In this document: positions 17,546-25,980 of the stretch, one piece after another | Layout of the letters: the number at the start of each line of letters is the position of its first letter | How positions within the stretch are numbered: position 1 is the first letter of the stretch | Assembly: GCA_028282705.1 (NCBI GenBank) | Contig: JANQHI010000037.1 | Coordinates: 62,001 to 126,000 of the forward strand | DNA length: 64,000 nt | From: Prolixibacteraceae bacterium | GTDB lineage: Bacteria; Bacteroidota; Bacteroidia; Bacteroidales; Prolixibacteraceae | Direction of reading: 5' to 3' | Program-made: the position numbers and the translations under genes | Notes under the pieces: model-generated | Database searches by the model: none | What the model was told of the DNA's origin: nothing | The model's input: only the letters and a program-made list of their open reading frames with translations

Positions 17546-18247
17546 ATGTTAAATTCAGATTTAGGCATAAAAGATATACTTGATAACCCAAAATCAGTGT
17601 TTTATCTTTTAGCTGCTGAGGAGAAGGAAGAATTACAAAACCATATTTCATTATCAAATTTTAAAAAGAACGAGTTTGTTTTTAAAGAAGGCGACAAACC
17701 TACTGGCTTTTTAATGCTAATTGATGGAAAGGTAAAGATATTTAAAGAAGGAGTTGGTGGAAGGGAGCAGATAATCAGGATGGCAAAACCATTGGGGATT
17801 ATAGGCTTCAGGGCATTAATGGCTGAAGAAAACCACATTGCTACTGCAGTAACCCTTGAAGAGTCTTTAATTTGTATAATAAGCTCAGAATTTGTCTTTT
17901 CACGGGCTTTGAAAAATCCAGACTTTTCAATAAAGATGATCCGCAAACTGGCTAAAGAGCTGGGGTTCTCAAATGCAAGGACAGTAACTCTTACCCAAAA
18001 GCATATTAGGGGGAGGTTAGCTGAGTCATTGATCCTGCTAATGGAAAAATATGGGTTTGAGACTGATGGGGCCACTTTAAAAGTATTTCTTTCAAGAGAA
18101 GATATTGCGAACCTTTCAAATATGACCACATCCAATGCAATCCGCACATTGTCAACTTTTGCCAGTGAAAAAGTGATTGCAATTGATGGGCGCAAAATTA
18201 AAGTGTTGGATATCCAACGCCTCGAAAGGATAAGCAAATTAGGCTAG
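17546..18247 (+). CDS. Crp/Fnr family transcriptional regulator
   Basis: A 233-residue regulator with an N-terminal cyclic-nucleotide-binding-type barrel (about 20-135; FKEGDKPTGFLMLIDGKVKIFKEG) and a C-terminal winged helix (about 150-225; LSREDIANLSNMTTSNAIRTLSTF). The cysteine cluster of oxygen-sensing Fnr is absent, and the phosphate-binding cassette of cAMP receptors is not evident, so the ligand is unknown. It ends 5 bases before the convergent murF-alr stop. Targets cannot be predicted. Confidence 0.9.
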   Translation: MLNSDLGIKDILDNPKSVFYLLAAEEKEELQNHISLSNFKKNEFVFKEGDKPTGFLMLIDGKVKIFKEGVGGREQIIRMAKPLGIIGFRALMAEENHIATAVTLEESLICIISSEFVFSRALKNPDFSIKMIRKLAKELGFSNARTVTLTQKHIRGRLAESLILLMEKYGFETDGATLKVFLSREDIANLSNMTTSNAIRTLSTFASEKVIAIDGRKIKVLDIQRLERISKLG

Positions 18248-18252
18248 TTGGC

Positions 18253-20733
18253 TTATTCCTGGGTATAAATCCTTTTTACACGTTGAGATATCCCTGTTAA
18301 GATTTCATAGGGGATTGTATTTGATTTTTCCGCCAGTTCAGAAACAAGTACATGGCTGCCAAAAACCTCAACTTCATCACCAACTTCTGCATTGATGTGG
18401 CTTATGTCAAGCATACACATATCCATACAAATATTACCAACTATTGGTGCATAGTAGCCATTAATAAAAACGCGTCCATTGCCATTCCCCAATATCCTTG
18501 ACAACCCATCAGCATAGCCAATGGGTATTACAGCAATTTCTCCCTTTTTGCCAAGCATACCTTTCCTGGAATAACCTATGGTCTCATTAGTGCTGACTTC
18601 TTTCACCTGTGAAATAGTTGTTTTTAATGTGCTGATGTTTTTTAAAGGGATGCCTGTACTGCTTATCCCATAGAGGCCAATACCCAGCCTTGCCATATCA
18701 AACTGATGCTCAGGGAAACGTTCAATTCCTGCTGAATTGAGGACATGCAGGTTTATTTTATAATTGAAAGATAAAGTAATCGCTTTGCTCAATGTTTTAA
18801 ATGCCCCAATTTGCCCCAGGGTGAATTCATCCATATTAGGTTCATCACTGGCAGCTAAGTGGGAAAAGACAGAACTGACCACTATGTTGCCAGAATCTTT
18901 GATGTGTTTTGTTAATTCAATTATTTCATCCAGGGTTTTAAACCCAAGCCTGTTCATCCCAGTATCCAGTTTTATGTGGATAGGGAAATCAAAGGAGGCA
19001 TTTAGTTTTAAATAGGAAATGAAATCTTTTAATAGCTGTATGCTGTAAATATTTGGCTCCAGCCTGTAGTCGATTATATTCTGGAAGCTGTGTATTTCAG
19101 GGTTCATCACAACAATAGGTATGGTAATCCCGGATTTCCTTAATTCAATGCCTTCATCAGCAACTGCAACAGCCAGGTAATCAATCTTATGGTATTGAAG
19201 CAATGTAGCAATTTCACTACTGCCACTACCATATGAAAAAGCTTTCACCATTGCCATGATTTTGGTTGAAGGTTTCAATAATGACCTGAAAGTATTTAGG
19301 TTCTCCACCATAGCGTCCAGGTTGATCTCCAACACAGTTTGATGGGCTTTTTGCTGTAACTTTGAAGCAATGTCCTCAAAATTAAAAGACCTTACCCCTT
19401 TTAATAAAATCACAGCATCTTGGAAAGGTTTACCATTTAAGTGTTGCAAAAAATCAGGAGTTGATAAGTAAAAACTACCATGCATTTTAAAGCAACCTTG
19501 GTTTTTGGATATCTCAGTGCCAATCCCAACAATTTCATTTACACCTGCATCAACTGCCATTTGGTTAACTTTTTTATAGAGCTTTGCTGGTTTAACCCCT
19601 GATTGCTGTATGTCAGATAAAATCAGGACTTTGGACAGATGGCTTTTTTTAGCCTGGTTATTCAAAACATTCAATGCAATAGCCAGTGAGTTAATATCAG
19701 AGTTGTAAAAGTCATTGATGAGCAAACAATTGTTGTTACCCTGCCTCATCTCAAGGCGCATGGCTATATTTGAAAGCTGCTGCATTTGGTTTCCTACATG
19801 TGGCAAGGAAGCTCCCAGGGCAAGGGCTGCAACAAAACAGTGGCAGGCATTTTCAATGGCTGATTTATCAGTAAAAGGGATTGTAAAAGAATAACTTTGT
19901 TCTTTATAATGAGCCTGGAATTTGGTAGAATTCTTCTTTTTGGAATAGTGAAAATTAACTACTGCTTCATTTCCCACACTACTCCAGCTAAACATATTTA
20001 CCTGGTTTTTGATGCAGAAGCCTTTTATGATGCCTGTAGCCATTTCCTGGTCAACAGAGAAAATCAAATGTTGGGTATCCCTGAATAGGGTTAGTTTTTC
20101 ATTTATTTTCTGTTCAAGGCTTGTAAAGTTTTCCTGGTGGGCAGTTCCAATATTTGTGAATATCCCAATTTGTGGCTGAACAATGGGCTGTAATTTTTCC
20201 ATTTCCCCAGGCTTTGAAATCCCAGCCTCCAAAATAGCCAGGTCATGGTTTTCCTGAATGATCCAGGCAGATAAAGGGACACCAATTTGAGAGTTGTAAC
20301 TTTTGGGGCTCCTGGCTATGCTGTATTGGCTTTTTAACAGGTCGTAAAGCCATTCTTTTACAATGGTTTTTCCATTGCTGCCAGTAATGCCAATTATTGG
20401 GTGCTCAAATTGTTGGCGATTCCAGCTGGCCAGCTTTTGCAAAGCTGAAAGGGTATCTTTTACATATATGAATACCACATTTTCTTCATAAATGTAACTG
20501 GTGTGTTTTTCAGAAATTACAAATGCTTTAACCCCTTTTCCAATCAATTCAAGGATGTATTTATGCCCATTATTCCTATGGCTTTTTAAAGCAAAAAAAA
20601 GGGTTTGCCCACCAGCTAGTACAGTCCTGCTATCAATAGATATGGTTTTTACGGGGCTGCTGCCCGGGTTCCCATTAAAAATGGCCTTGCCTTGGATAAT
20701 TTCTGAAATGTGTTTTGCAGTGTATATGTGCAT
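18253..20733 (-). CDS. bifunctional MurF ligase / alanine racemase
   Basis: An 826-residue fusion. Residues 1 to about 455 form UDP-MurNAc-tripeptide:D-Ala-D-Ala ligase, with GITGSNGKTIVKEW (ATP loop), SPKSYNSQIGVPLS and LEAGISKPGEM. Residues about 456-826 form a PLP alanine racemase: MVKAFSYGSG with the PLP Lys, HIKLDTGMNRLGF, the TIGYSRKG catalytic Tyr region, and PIGYADGLSR. The two enzymes supply and use D-Ala-D-Ala for peptidoglycan, with ddl (29.6 kb) in between. This fusion is usual in Bacteroidota. The MurF half looks diverged but has its ATP motif. Confidence 0.93.
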   Translation of the reverse strand: MHIYTAKHISEIIQGKAIFNGNPGSSPVKTISIDSRTVLAGGQTLFFALKSHRNNGHKYILELIGKGVKAFVISEKHTSYIYEENVVFIYVKDTLSALQKLASWNRQQFEHPIIGITGSNGKTIVKEWLYDLLKSQYSIARSPKSYNSQIGVPLSAWIIQENHDLAILEAGISKPGEMEKLQPIVQPQIGIFTNIGTAHQENFTSLEQKINEKLTLFRDTQHLIFSVDQEMATGIIKGFCIKNQVNMFSWSSVGNEAVVNFHYSKKKNSTKFQAHYKEQSYSFTIPFTDKSAIENACHCFVAALALGASLPHVGNQMQQLSNIAMRLEMRQGNNNCLLINDFYNSDINSLAIALNVLNNQAKKSHLSKVLILSDIQQSGVKPAKLYKKVNQMAVDAGVNEIVGIGTEISKNQGCFKMHGSFYLSTPDFLQHLNGKPFQDAVILLKGVRSFNFEDIASKLQQKAHQTVLEINLDAMVENLNTFRSLLKPSTKIMAMVKAFSYGSGSSEIATLLQYHKIDYLAVAVADEGIELRKSGITIPIVVMNPEIHSFQNIIDYRLEPNIYSIQLLKDFISYLKLNASFDFPIHIKLDTGMNRLGFKTLDEIIELTKHIKDSGNIVVSSVFSHLAASDEPNMDEFTLGQIGAFKTLSKAITLSFNYKINLHVLNSAGIERFPEHQFDMARLGIGLYGISSTGIPLKNISTLKTTISQVKEVSTNETIGYSRKGMLGKKGEIAVIPIGYADGLSRILGNGNGRVFINGYYAPIVGNICMDMCMLDISHINAEVGDEVEVFGSHVLVSELAEKSNTIPYEILTGISQRVKRIYTQE

Positions 20734-20799
20734 CTTTGCTTAAAACCTAAATTCTGACAGAAGGAAATTTATATGGTGTTGTTACTTTTTATGTAATGG

Positions 20800-21384
20800 T
20801 TAACCACCTTTTGGCGATACTTTTAAAAAGCATGAACGGCACAAAGGTTCATAAATGTCTTTTTCGCCTAACAACACTACTTGCTCTTTAACTCCCAGGC
20901 GATGAGAAAATTGTGCAATACTGCCACACCTTACACAAATGGCATGCACTTTGGTAATGTGGTCAGCAATGGCCATCAGTGCAGGCATAGGGCCAAAAGG
21001 CTCTCCTTTAAAATCCATATCCAGGCCTGCAACTATTACCCTTATGCCCGAGTTTGCTAGTTTATTGACCACATCAGCCAACCCTTTATCAAAAAACTGG
21101 GCTTCATCAATACCAACAACATCAACATCACCTGAAAGCAATAAAATATTTGCTGAGTTTTCAACTGGGGTAGACCTAATGCTGTTCTCGTCATGGGATA
21201 TAACCTCATCTTCTGAATAGCGGACATCAATTTTGGGCTTGAAAATTTCAACTTTCTGGCGGGCAATTTTTGCACGCTTCAGCCTTCTGATCAACTCTTC
21301 AGTTTTCCCCGAAAACATGGAGCCTGCTACAACTTCAATGCTTCCTGTTTTTTTGCCACTATTAACATCCTTTTCAATAAACAT
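20800..21384 (-). CDS. tdk: thymidine kinase
   Basis: A 194-residue type II thymidine kinase of the dNTP salvage pathway. It has the P-loop [11 protein letters not shown], the Mg-binding [12 protein letters not shown], and four zinc-binding cysteines in two CxxC pairs (CVRC and CRSC). Length is normal. It is divergent from the Glu-rich protein gene at 21461. Confidence 0.95.
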   Translation of the reverse strand: MFIEKDVNSGKKTGSIEVVAGSMFSGKTEELIRRLKRAKIARQKVEIFKPKIDVRYSEDEVISHDENSIRSTPVENSANILLLSGDVDVVGIDEAQFFDKGLADVVNKLANSGIRVIVAGLDMDFKGEPFGPMPALMAIADHITKVHAICVRCGSIAQFSHRLGVKEQVVLLGEKDIYEPLCRSCFLKVSPKGG

Positions 21385-21460
21385 TTACCGTTATTATTGA
21401 GCAATAAATTACTATTTTTACAAAAATAAAGATAAGGAAAGAATTTATTCCCTGATAAAA

Positions 21461-22261
21461 ATGGAAAATAAAAAACTGATAGGTATCCTGGTAAAAGATA
21501 TGCGCGAATTGGAGGAATTGATTGCTGAAATCAAAAACAGGAAAAAATATGACCAGCTTGAAATAGAATTCCTTCATACAAGGGCAAAAGCATTGCTTAG
21601 TTTAATGGAATTGTTGGAAAACCAGGGAATTAAATTGCCTGTAGAAAATGAAGTTGAGGAAATCCCCGTGAAGGAAGAAATTGAACCAGCCCAAGAACAT
21701 GAACCTGTGGAGGAAGAAGTTGTAGAGGAAAAGGAAAAAGAGCTTGAAAAATTGGGAGATGAAAATGTGAAAGAGGAGGCTAAAGAAGTATTTGTGGTTG
21801 AAGAGGAAGGAGAAAAAGAAGAGAAAGTGGTAGCGAAAGAAGAAGATGAAAAAGAAGTTGTAGTTGAGGTAGAAGGAGGGCATGTAAAGGAGGAAGAAGA
21901 AATTATTGAAGAGGATGAAGAGAAGGAGGAAGTACCAAAAGCTACTATTGGAGAAGCTTTTACTTCTGAAAAATCATTAAATGATATGATCTCAGAGAAA
22001 CAAAAAAATGCCCAAAATACTTTGTCAAACCGCCCTGTAAGCAGCCTTAAATCTTCAATTGGGATAAATGACAGGTTTTTATTTATCAGGGAGTTGTTTG
22101 ATGGGGATGGTGATCTTTACACAGATACCATTAAAAGCCTGGATAAAATGAATTCAATTAATGAGGCAGTTACCTTCCTGAAGAATAACTTTAAGTGGAA
22201 AAAAAATGAGACCAGCCTTAAGTTTATTGACCTGGTAAAAAGGCGTTTTTCAAATGGATAA
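21461..22261 (+). CDS. conserved Bacteroidota protein with Glu-rich linker, function unknown
   Basis: A 266-residue cytoplasmic protein without signal peptide. The N-terminus (1-55) is a predicted helical pair, the middle (about 60-165) is an extremely Glu/Lys/Val-rich linker, and the C-terminal ~100 residues form a conserved-looking module (LNDMISEKQ, INDRFLFIRELFDGD, NSINEAVTFLKNNFKW). I recognise the family only as a hypothetical often found between tdk and rsmI in Bacteroidota. Its end overlaps rsmI by 8 bases, so translation is coupled. The linker is probably disordered and length-variable. Confidence 0.8.
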   Translation: MENKKLIGILVKDMRELEELIAEIKNRKKYDQLEIEFLHTRAKALLSLMELLENQGIKLPVENEVEEIPVKEEIEPAQEHEPVEEEVVEEKEKELEKLGDENVKEEAKEVFVVEEEGEKEEKVVAKEEDEKEVVVEVEGGHVKEEEEIIEEDEEKEEVPKATIGEAFTSEKSLNDMISEKQKNAQNTLSNRPVSSLKSSIGINDRFLFIRELFDGDGDLYTDTIKSLDKMNSINEAVTFLKNNFKWKKNETSLKFIDLVKRRFSNG

Positions 22262-22964
22262 GCAAGGGAAATTATACCTTGTCCCAACACCCATTGGCAA
22301 CCTGGAGGATATGACTTTCAGGGCTGTCAGGATACTTAAAGAAGTAGAATTGGTTTTAGCTGAAGATACTAGGACCTCTTCAAAACTTTTGAGCCACTAC
22401 AATATTCAGAATAAATTAAGCTCACACCATAAATTTAATGAGCATAAAACAGTGGAAACAATATCCAGCCAAATTGAAAGTGGGATATCTGTTGCATTAA
22501 TTTCAGATGCTGGCACACCTGGAATATCAGACCCAGGCTTCCTTTTGGTTAGGACATGCATTGAAAAAGGGATCGAAATTGAATGCCTTCCTGGTGCTAC
22601 TGCCCTGATCCCTGCACTGGTCGTTTCAGGGTTACCTACTGATAAGTTTGTATTTGAAGGTTTTCTGCCTGTAAAAAAGGGTAGGCAAAAGCAAATACAA
22701 GAGTTGGAGACTGAAACCAGAACCATTGTATTTTATGAATCACCCCACAGGTTGGTAAAAACACTGGACCAGCTTTCACAGGTTTTGGGTGGAAACAGGA
22801 ACTGCTGTGTTTGCAGGGAACTTACCAAGCTACATGAGGAAATATTCAGGGGGGCATTGGTTGAAGCCAAAGAGCATTTCCTGCAAAAAACTGTAAAAGG
22901 AGAAATTGTAATTGTTGTAGAAGGGATGGGTAAAAAAAAGCGATTTAAAAATAATTTTATTTAG
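22254..22964 (+). CDS. rsmI: 16S rRNA (cytidine-1402-2'-O)-methyltransferase
   Basis: A 236-residue tetrapyrrole-methylase-fold enzyme that 2'-O-methylates C1402 at the ribosomal P site. Motifs: LYLVPTPIGNLEDMTFRA, EDTRTSSKLLSHY, LISDAGTPGISDPGF and FYESPHRLVKTL. It overlaps the preceding gene by 8 bases. Length is slightly short of the E. coli protein because the C-terminal extension is missing, as is usual in this phylum. Confidence 0.95.
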   Translation: MDKQGKLYLVPTPIGNLEDMTFRAVRILKEVELVLAEDTRTSSKLLSHYNIQNKLSSHHKFNEHKTVETISSQIESGISVALISDAGTPGISDPGFLLVRTCIEKGIEIECLPGATALIPALVVSGLPTDKFVFEGFLPVKKGRQKQIQELETETRTIVFYESPHRLVKTLDQLSQVLGGNRNCCVCRELTKLHEEIFRGALVEAKEHFLQKTVKGEIVIVVEGMGKKKRFKNNFI

Positions 22965-22993
22965 GAATAATAGAATCTTTTAGATTTATGCGT

Positions 22994-23015
22994 GCCTGTC
23001 AAGATTCCGTCAGGC
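22994..23015. repeat. GCCTG hairpin downstream of rsmI
   Basis: GCCTGTC / GTCAGGC arms around an 8-base loop (6 of 7 pairs), GC-rich within an AT-rich spacer. It resembles one of the hairpins at 15574-15600. No T run follows, so it is not a convincing terminator. Confidence 0.4.
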
Positions 23016-23063
23016 GGATCATTAGATAACATTGAAAAAACTCCAAGGTTAATTTTGACATGA

Positions 23064-23117
23064 TTTTTCTTTGTTTCGTTTCTTTTCATCTAGGAAAAGA
23101 AATGAAAAGAAATGAAA
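23064..23117. repeat. long A/T-rich palindrome of GAAAAGAAAT units
   Basis: A pyrimidine arm (TTTCGTTTCTTTTC, 23074-23087) is separated by ATCTAG from a purine arm with two GAAAAGAAAT units, which together can form a hairpin of about 20 pairs with mismatches. It is of the intergenic type that recurs in Bacteroidota genomes. No coding potential is visible in the 261-base spacer around it. Confidence 0.45.
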
Positions 23118-23225
23118 TTGGATTTAGGTTAAACCTCAGGATAGAGAGAATTGATAGTCAATTAAAATTTCAACTATAAGTAGTATAGCTTGTAATAAGT
23201 TGAAATACAATATTTTATTTATTTT

Positions 23226-23954
23226 ATGAATAAAAAATATAAATACATTTTTTTTGACCTAGACAATACCTTATGGGACTTTAAAAGGAATTCTTTTGAG
23301 GCACTTAAAATTACCTTTTCAAAATATCAGCTTGGCAATTGGGTAAAAGATTATAACCTATTCTATCAGGTATATAGCCAGTTTAATGAAAATTACTGGG
23401 CAGCCTACAGAGATAAACAGATTACTAAACAAGAGCTGATTTTCAGGCGTTTCCAGGATACCTTTGACCATTTTGGAATAGAAGGTGTAGATACCATCCA
23501 ATTTAATGGGGATTATTTGGATATAATGCCCTCACAAAAATTACTGGTTGATGGAGCAGAGTATGTATTGGATTATTTAAAAGGCAAAGGCTATAAATTA
23601 TACATCATTACCAATGGTTTTCATGAAGTGCAGCACAGGAAAATGGAAACTTCTGGATTGAAAAACTATTTTGACAAAGTGTTTATTTCAGAAGATGTAA
23701 AATCTCCAAAACCAAACAGGGAGATATTTGACTATGCCCTGAAATCTACAAATTCAACCAAAAAACAGAGCTTGATGATAGGTGATTCATGGGACTCTGA
23801 CATTATAGGAGCTATGCAGGTTGGGATGGATCAGGTGTACTATATGGGTGAGAATAACAAAGAACCAGCTTTGGCAGAAGATAAAAAAGAACCATCTAAA
23901 AAAAATCAGACAATTATTATTGAAAACCTGGCACAGTTGAAGGATTTTCTTTGA
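23226..23954 (+). CDS. YjjG family HAD phosphatase (noncanonical pyrimidine nucleotidase)
   Basis: A 242-residue HAD hydrolase. Motif I is FFDLDNTLWDF (nucleophile Asp), motif II is the IITNG serine/threonine site, motif III is Lys in KSPKPNREIF, and motif IV is IGDSWDSDIIGA. The DNTLWDF start and overall layout match the YjjG group, which dephosphorylates noncanonical and pyrimidine nucleoside monophosphates. A Lys/Glu-rich stretch (about 215-228) near the C-terminus looks like a variable insert. Confidence 0.87.
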   Translation: MNKKYKYIFFDLDNTLWDFKRNSFEALKITFSKYQLGNWVKDYNLFYQVYSQFNENYWAAYRDKQITKQELIFRRFQDTFDHFGIEGVDTIQFNGDYLDIMPSQKLLVDGAEYVLDYLKGKGYKLYIITNGFHEVQHRKMETSGLKNYFDKVFISEDVKSPKPNREIFDYALKSTNSTKKQSLMIGDSWDSDIIGAMQVGMDQVYYMGENNKEPALAEDKKEPSKKNQTIIIENLAQLKDFL

Positions 23955-23978
23955 ATACATAAAAAAATATCATTTTAT

Positions 23979-24009
23979 TTTGTTAATAATATTAACTAGT
24001 TTATATTTG
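23979..24009 (+). promoter_or_regulatory. Bacteroidota promoter of the membrane protein/regulator operon
   Basis: A TTTG -33 box (23979-23982) and TATATTTG -7 box (24002-24009) are separated by 19 bases, the consensus arrangement for the Bacteroidota primary sigma factor. The expected start of transcription is near 24016, giving a 5' leader of about 26 bases to the ATG at 24042. This is the best promoter match in the window. Confidence 0.7.
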
Positions 24010-24041
24010 TGACAATTTAAATTTAATTAAGATTCTTTGCC

Positions 24042-24638
24042 ATGGATAAAAATGAATTAACACCAGAAGAAAGCTTTTCAATAATCAATAAAGCAATTTC
24101 CAACTTTAAAATAAATTATAAAGAAAGTGCAAAAACCTTTCTGCTTTGGGGGTGGATATTGATGTTGGCGAGCTTGTCAAATTTCTTCATATTGAAGATT
24201 TTGTATAGCCAAGAAGCATATGGGCAAATGGGATTGTTTAGCCTAGCTAATTGGTCAGTATTTGCTCTTGTAGGATTTGTATTGATGTTTTTCCTGGAAC
24301 GTAAAACAAACAGGACTAAAAAAGTGTACAGTCATTTAGAAACCTATTTCAAAAACCTTTGGACAGTTGCAGCTTCTTCCTTTTTTATAGCAACAATTCT
24401 CTGTTTTAAACTGGAAATAAACCCACCACCAATTATGTTGTTAATTGCAGGTATTGCAACCACTACATCAGGGCTGCTTATTAAATTTAGGCCTCTTACA
24501 ATTGGGGGTACATCTTTTTTTGTATTCAGTATTGCTTCAACATTTGTATCAAATGAGTACATTGCATTAGTTGTTGCTGCTTCTATAATTTGTGGTTACC
24601 TTATACCTGGATATTATTTAAAATCAGCTAAAGAATAG
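24042..24638 (+). CDS. four-to-six-helix membrane protein, function unknown
   Basis: A 198-residue inner-membrane protein. After a soluble N-terminus (about 1-27) come hydrophobic segments at about 28-50, 65-90, 108-126, 130-147, 150-168 and 170-190. I recognise no named domain. It is followed after 3 bases by a winged-helix regulator, a pairing seen in Bacteroidota where the regulator controls or answers to the membrane protein. The promoter directly upstream is strong, and the next gene (transglutaminase-like) may be part of the same transcript. Confidence 0.75.
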   Translation: MDKNELTPEESFSIINKAISNFKINYKESAKTFLLWGWILMLASLSNFFILKILYSQEAYGQMGLFSLANWSVFALVGFVLMFFLERKTNRTKKVYSHLETYFKNLWTVAASSFFIATILCFKLEINPPPIMLLIAGIATTTSGLLIKFRPLTIGGTSFFVFSIASTFVSNEYIALVVAASIICGYLIPGYYLKSAKE

Positions 24639-24641
24639 GAA

Positions 24642-24929
24642 ATGTACAAAAACTTAGATCCTCTGCTTCACTCCCAATTGCGTTTGGCAATTATTTCTAT
24701 GTTGGTGAGCACAGAAAAAGTGGAGTTTACACATATAAAGGAAGTAACTGAAGCTGCTGCAGGTAATATTAGTATACAGATTAAAAAGCTTCATGAAGCA
24801 GGATATATTAAAGTTGAAAAAACCTTTAAAAATAATTACCCAAAAACCATGTTATCAATTACTCACAAAGGGGCTAAAGCATTTGAAACCTATGTAAATG
24901 ACCTAAAAAAATACATCAACCCAAAGTAA
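24642..24929 (+). CDS. winged-helix transcriptional regulator (HTH_34 type)
   Basis: A 95-residue single-domain MarR-like winged helix. The sequence from LLHSQLRLAIISMLV through FTHIKEVTEAAAGNISIQIKKLHEAGYIKVEKTF (recognition helix and wing) to ITHKGAKAFETYVNDL matches the short Bacteroidota regulators that consist of little besides the DNA-binding domain. It probably binds as a dimer and may autoregulate the operon at 23979-24009. Ligand unknown. Confidence 0.87.
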   Translation: MYKNLDPLLHSQLRLAIISMLVSTEKVEFTHIKEVTEAAAGNISIQIKKLHEAGYIKVEKTFKNNYPKTMLSITHKGAKAFETYVNDLKKYINPK

Positions 24930-24980
24930 TCATTTTTTATCAATTTAGTTAATAATATTAATAACTTAATTTAATAAACC

Positions 24981-25967
24981 ATGAAAAATATACTATTTAT
25001 CTTATTTATTTCTGCAACATTGGAAATTTGTAGTGCCCAAACAAACATGTCTACATGTGGGGTATTCTCCGAGAAAAGTACCTGTAAAACTGCTGGCACT
25101 ATGCTTGTGGACTTCTATTGTAAATACAGTTCATTTACTGATCCAGGAGAATATGAATATTTATATGAAAACCTTCCTGATCCATTATCTGAACTTTGTA
25201 GTTTAATAAAATCCCAGTTTATACATCCTTATGCTGAATTGCCAAAATATAGAGAACTGATCCCAAAAGAGAGATGGGATGAATTTTTTAAATATCCAAC
25301 AGTAAAATCTATATTGGAGGGACTTTTATCCTATGATTCTGCTGGCTTGGTGAATAATCGAAAACCTGAAAACAAATTGGTACTCGGTTGCAGAGAATAT
25401 TCTATTTTACTGGCATCCATATTAAAATATCGTGGAATTCCAACCAGAGTTCGTTGTGGCCATGCTACATATTTAATTCCAAACTTTCATACCAGCCATG
25501 TAATCTGTGAAGTATGGAATGAAGATGAAAAACGTTGGATGTTGGTTGATCCAGGCACAAGTATGATTGATTTTCCCAGGGGAAAATTTGATTTCAGCAA
25601 TGAATTATGGTTAGAAATGCAAAAAGGTGAAATAGATCCTAACCTATGTGGGATACCTGGGAAATATACTGGAGTGGTCTCAGTAGCAGCAAAAGTTTTT
25701 TCAGATTTAGCATCAGTATTAGGAACTGAACACACCATTTTTCAATATCCTCCTATATTGGATTATGCTTTTGAGAATGACTACCAATTAGCAGATGAGC
25801 ATAAAGAAATACTTGATAAGATAAGTGAATTAATGAAATCAATTGATACTGGCAACTTTCCCAAATTACAAGAAATGTACATGAATACTCCTGAAATTCA
25901 GATTACTAGGTCATTTGAATCAGCTTCAATAAGTTCCAAGAATAGCAAACAATTGAAAAATAATTAA
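24981..25967 (+). CDS. secreted transglutaminase-like protein
   Basis: A 328-residue protein with a signal peptide (1-19, cut after ICSA). The middle holds a transglutaminase/protease-like domain with a complete triad in order: Cys137 (LGCREYSILLASILKYRGIPTR), His173 (HTSHVICEVW) and Asp190 (WMLVDPGT). Such domains act as proteases, peptide amidases or cross-linkers; which applies is unknown. Four cysteines near the N-terminus could form disulfides. It follows the regulator by 51 bases and may be in its operon. There is no sorting domain at the C-terminus. Confidence 0.8.
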   Translation: MKNILFILFISATLEICSAQTNMSTCGVFSEKSTCKTAGTMLVDFYCKYSSFTDPGEYEYLYENLPDPLSELCSLIKSQFIHPYAELPKYRELIPKERWDEFFKYPTVKSILEGLLSYDSAGLVNNRKPENKLVLGCREYSILLASILKYRGIPTRVRCGHATYLIPNFHTSHVICEVWNEDEKRWMLVDPGTSMIDFPRGKFDFSNELWLEMQKGEIDPNLCGIPGKYTGVVSVAAKVFSDLASVLGTEHTIFQYPPILDYAFENDYQLADEHKEILDKISELMKSIDTGNFPKLQEMYMNTPEIQITRSFESASISSKNSKQLKNN

Positions 25968-25980
25968 CCTCAAAATTTGT

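Noticed and set aside
21650-21940. Glu-rich region as a simple-sequence artefact or frameshifted gene
   Set aside because: The frame is continuous from a plausible start to a conserved-looking C-terminal module and overlaps rsmI as a coupled gene, so it is best read as a disordered linker.
23095-23117. GAAAAGAAAT units as a CRISPR or tandem-repeat array
   Set aside because: There are only two units, with no spacers of constant length and no cas genes; the sequence is better seen as one arm of a palindrome.
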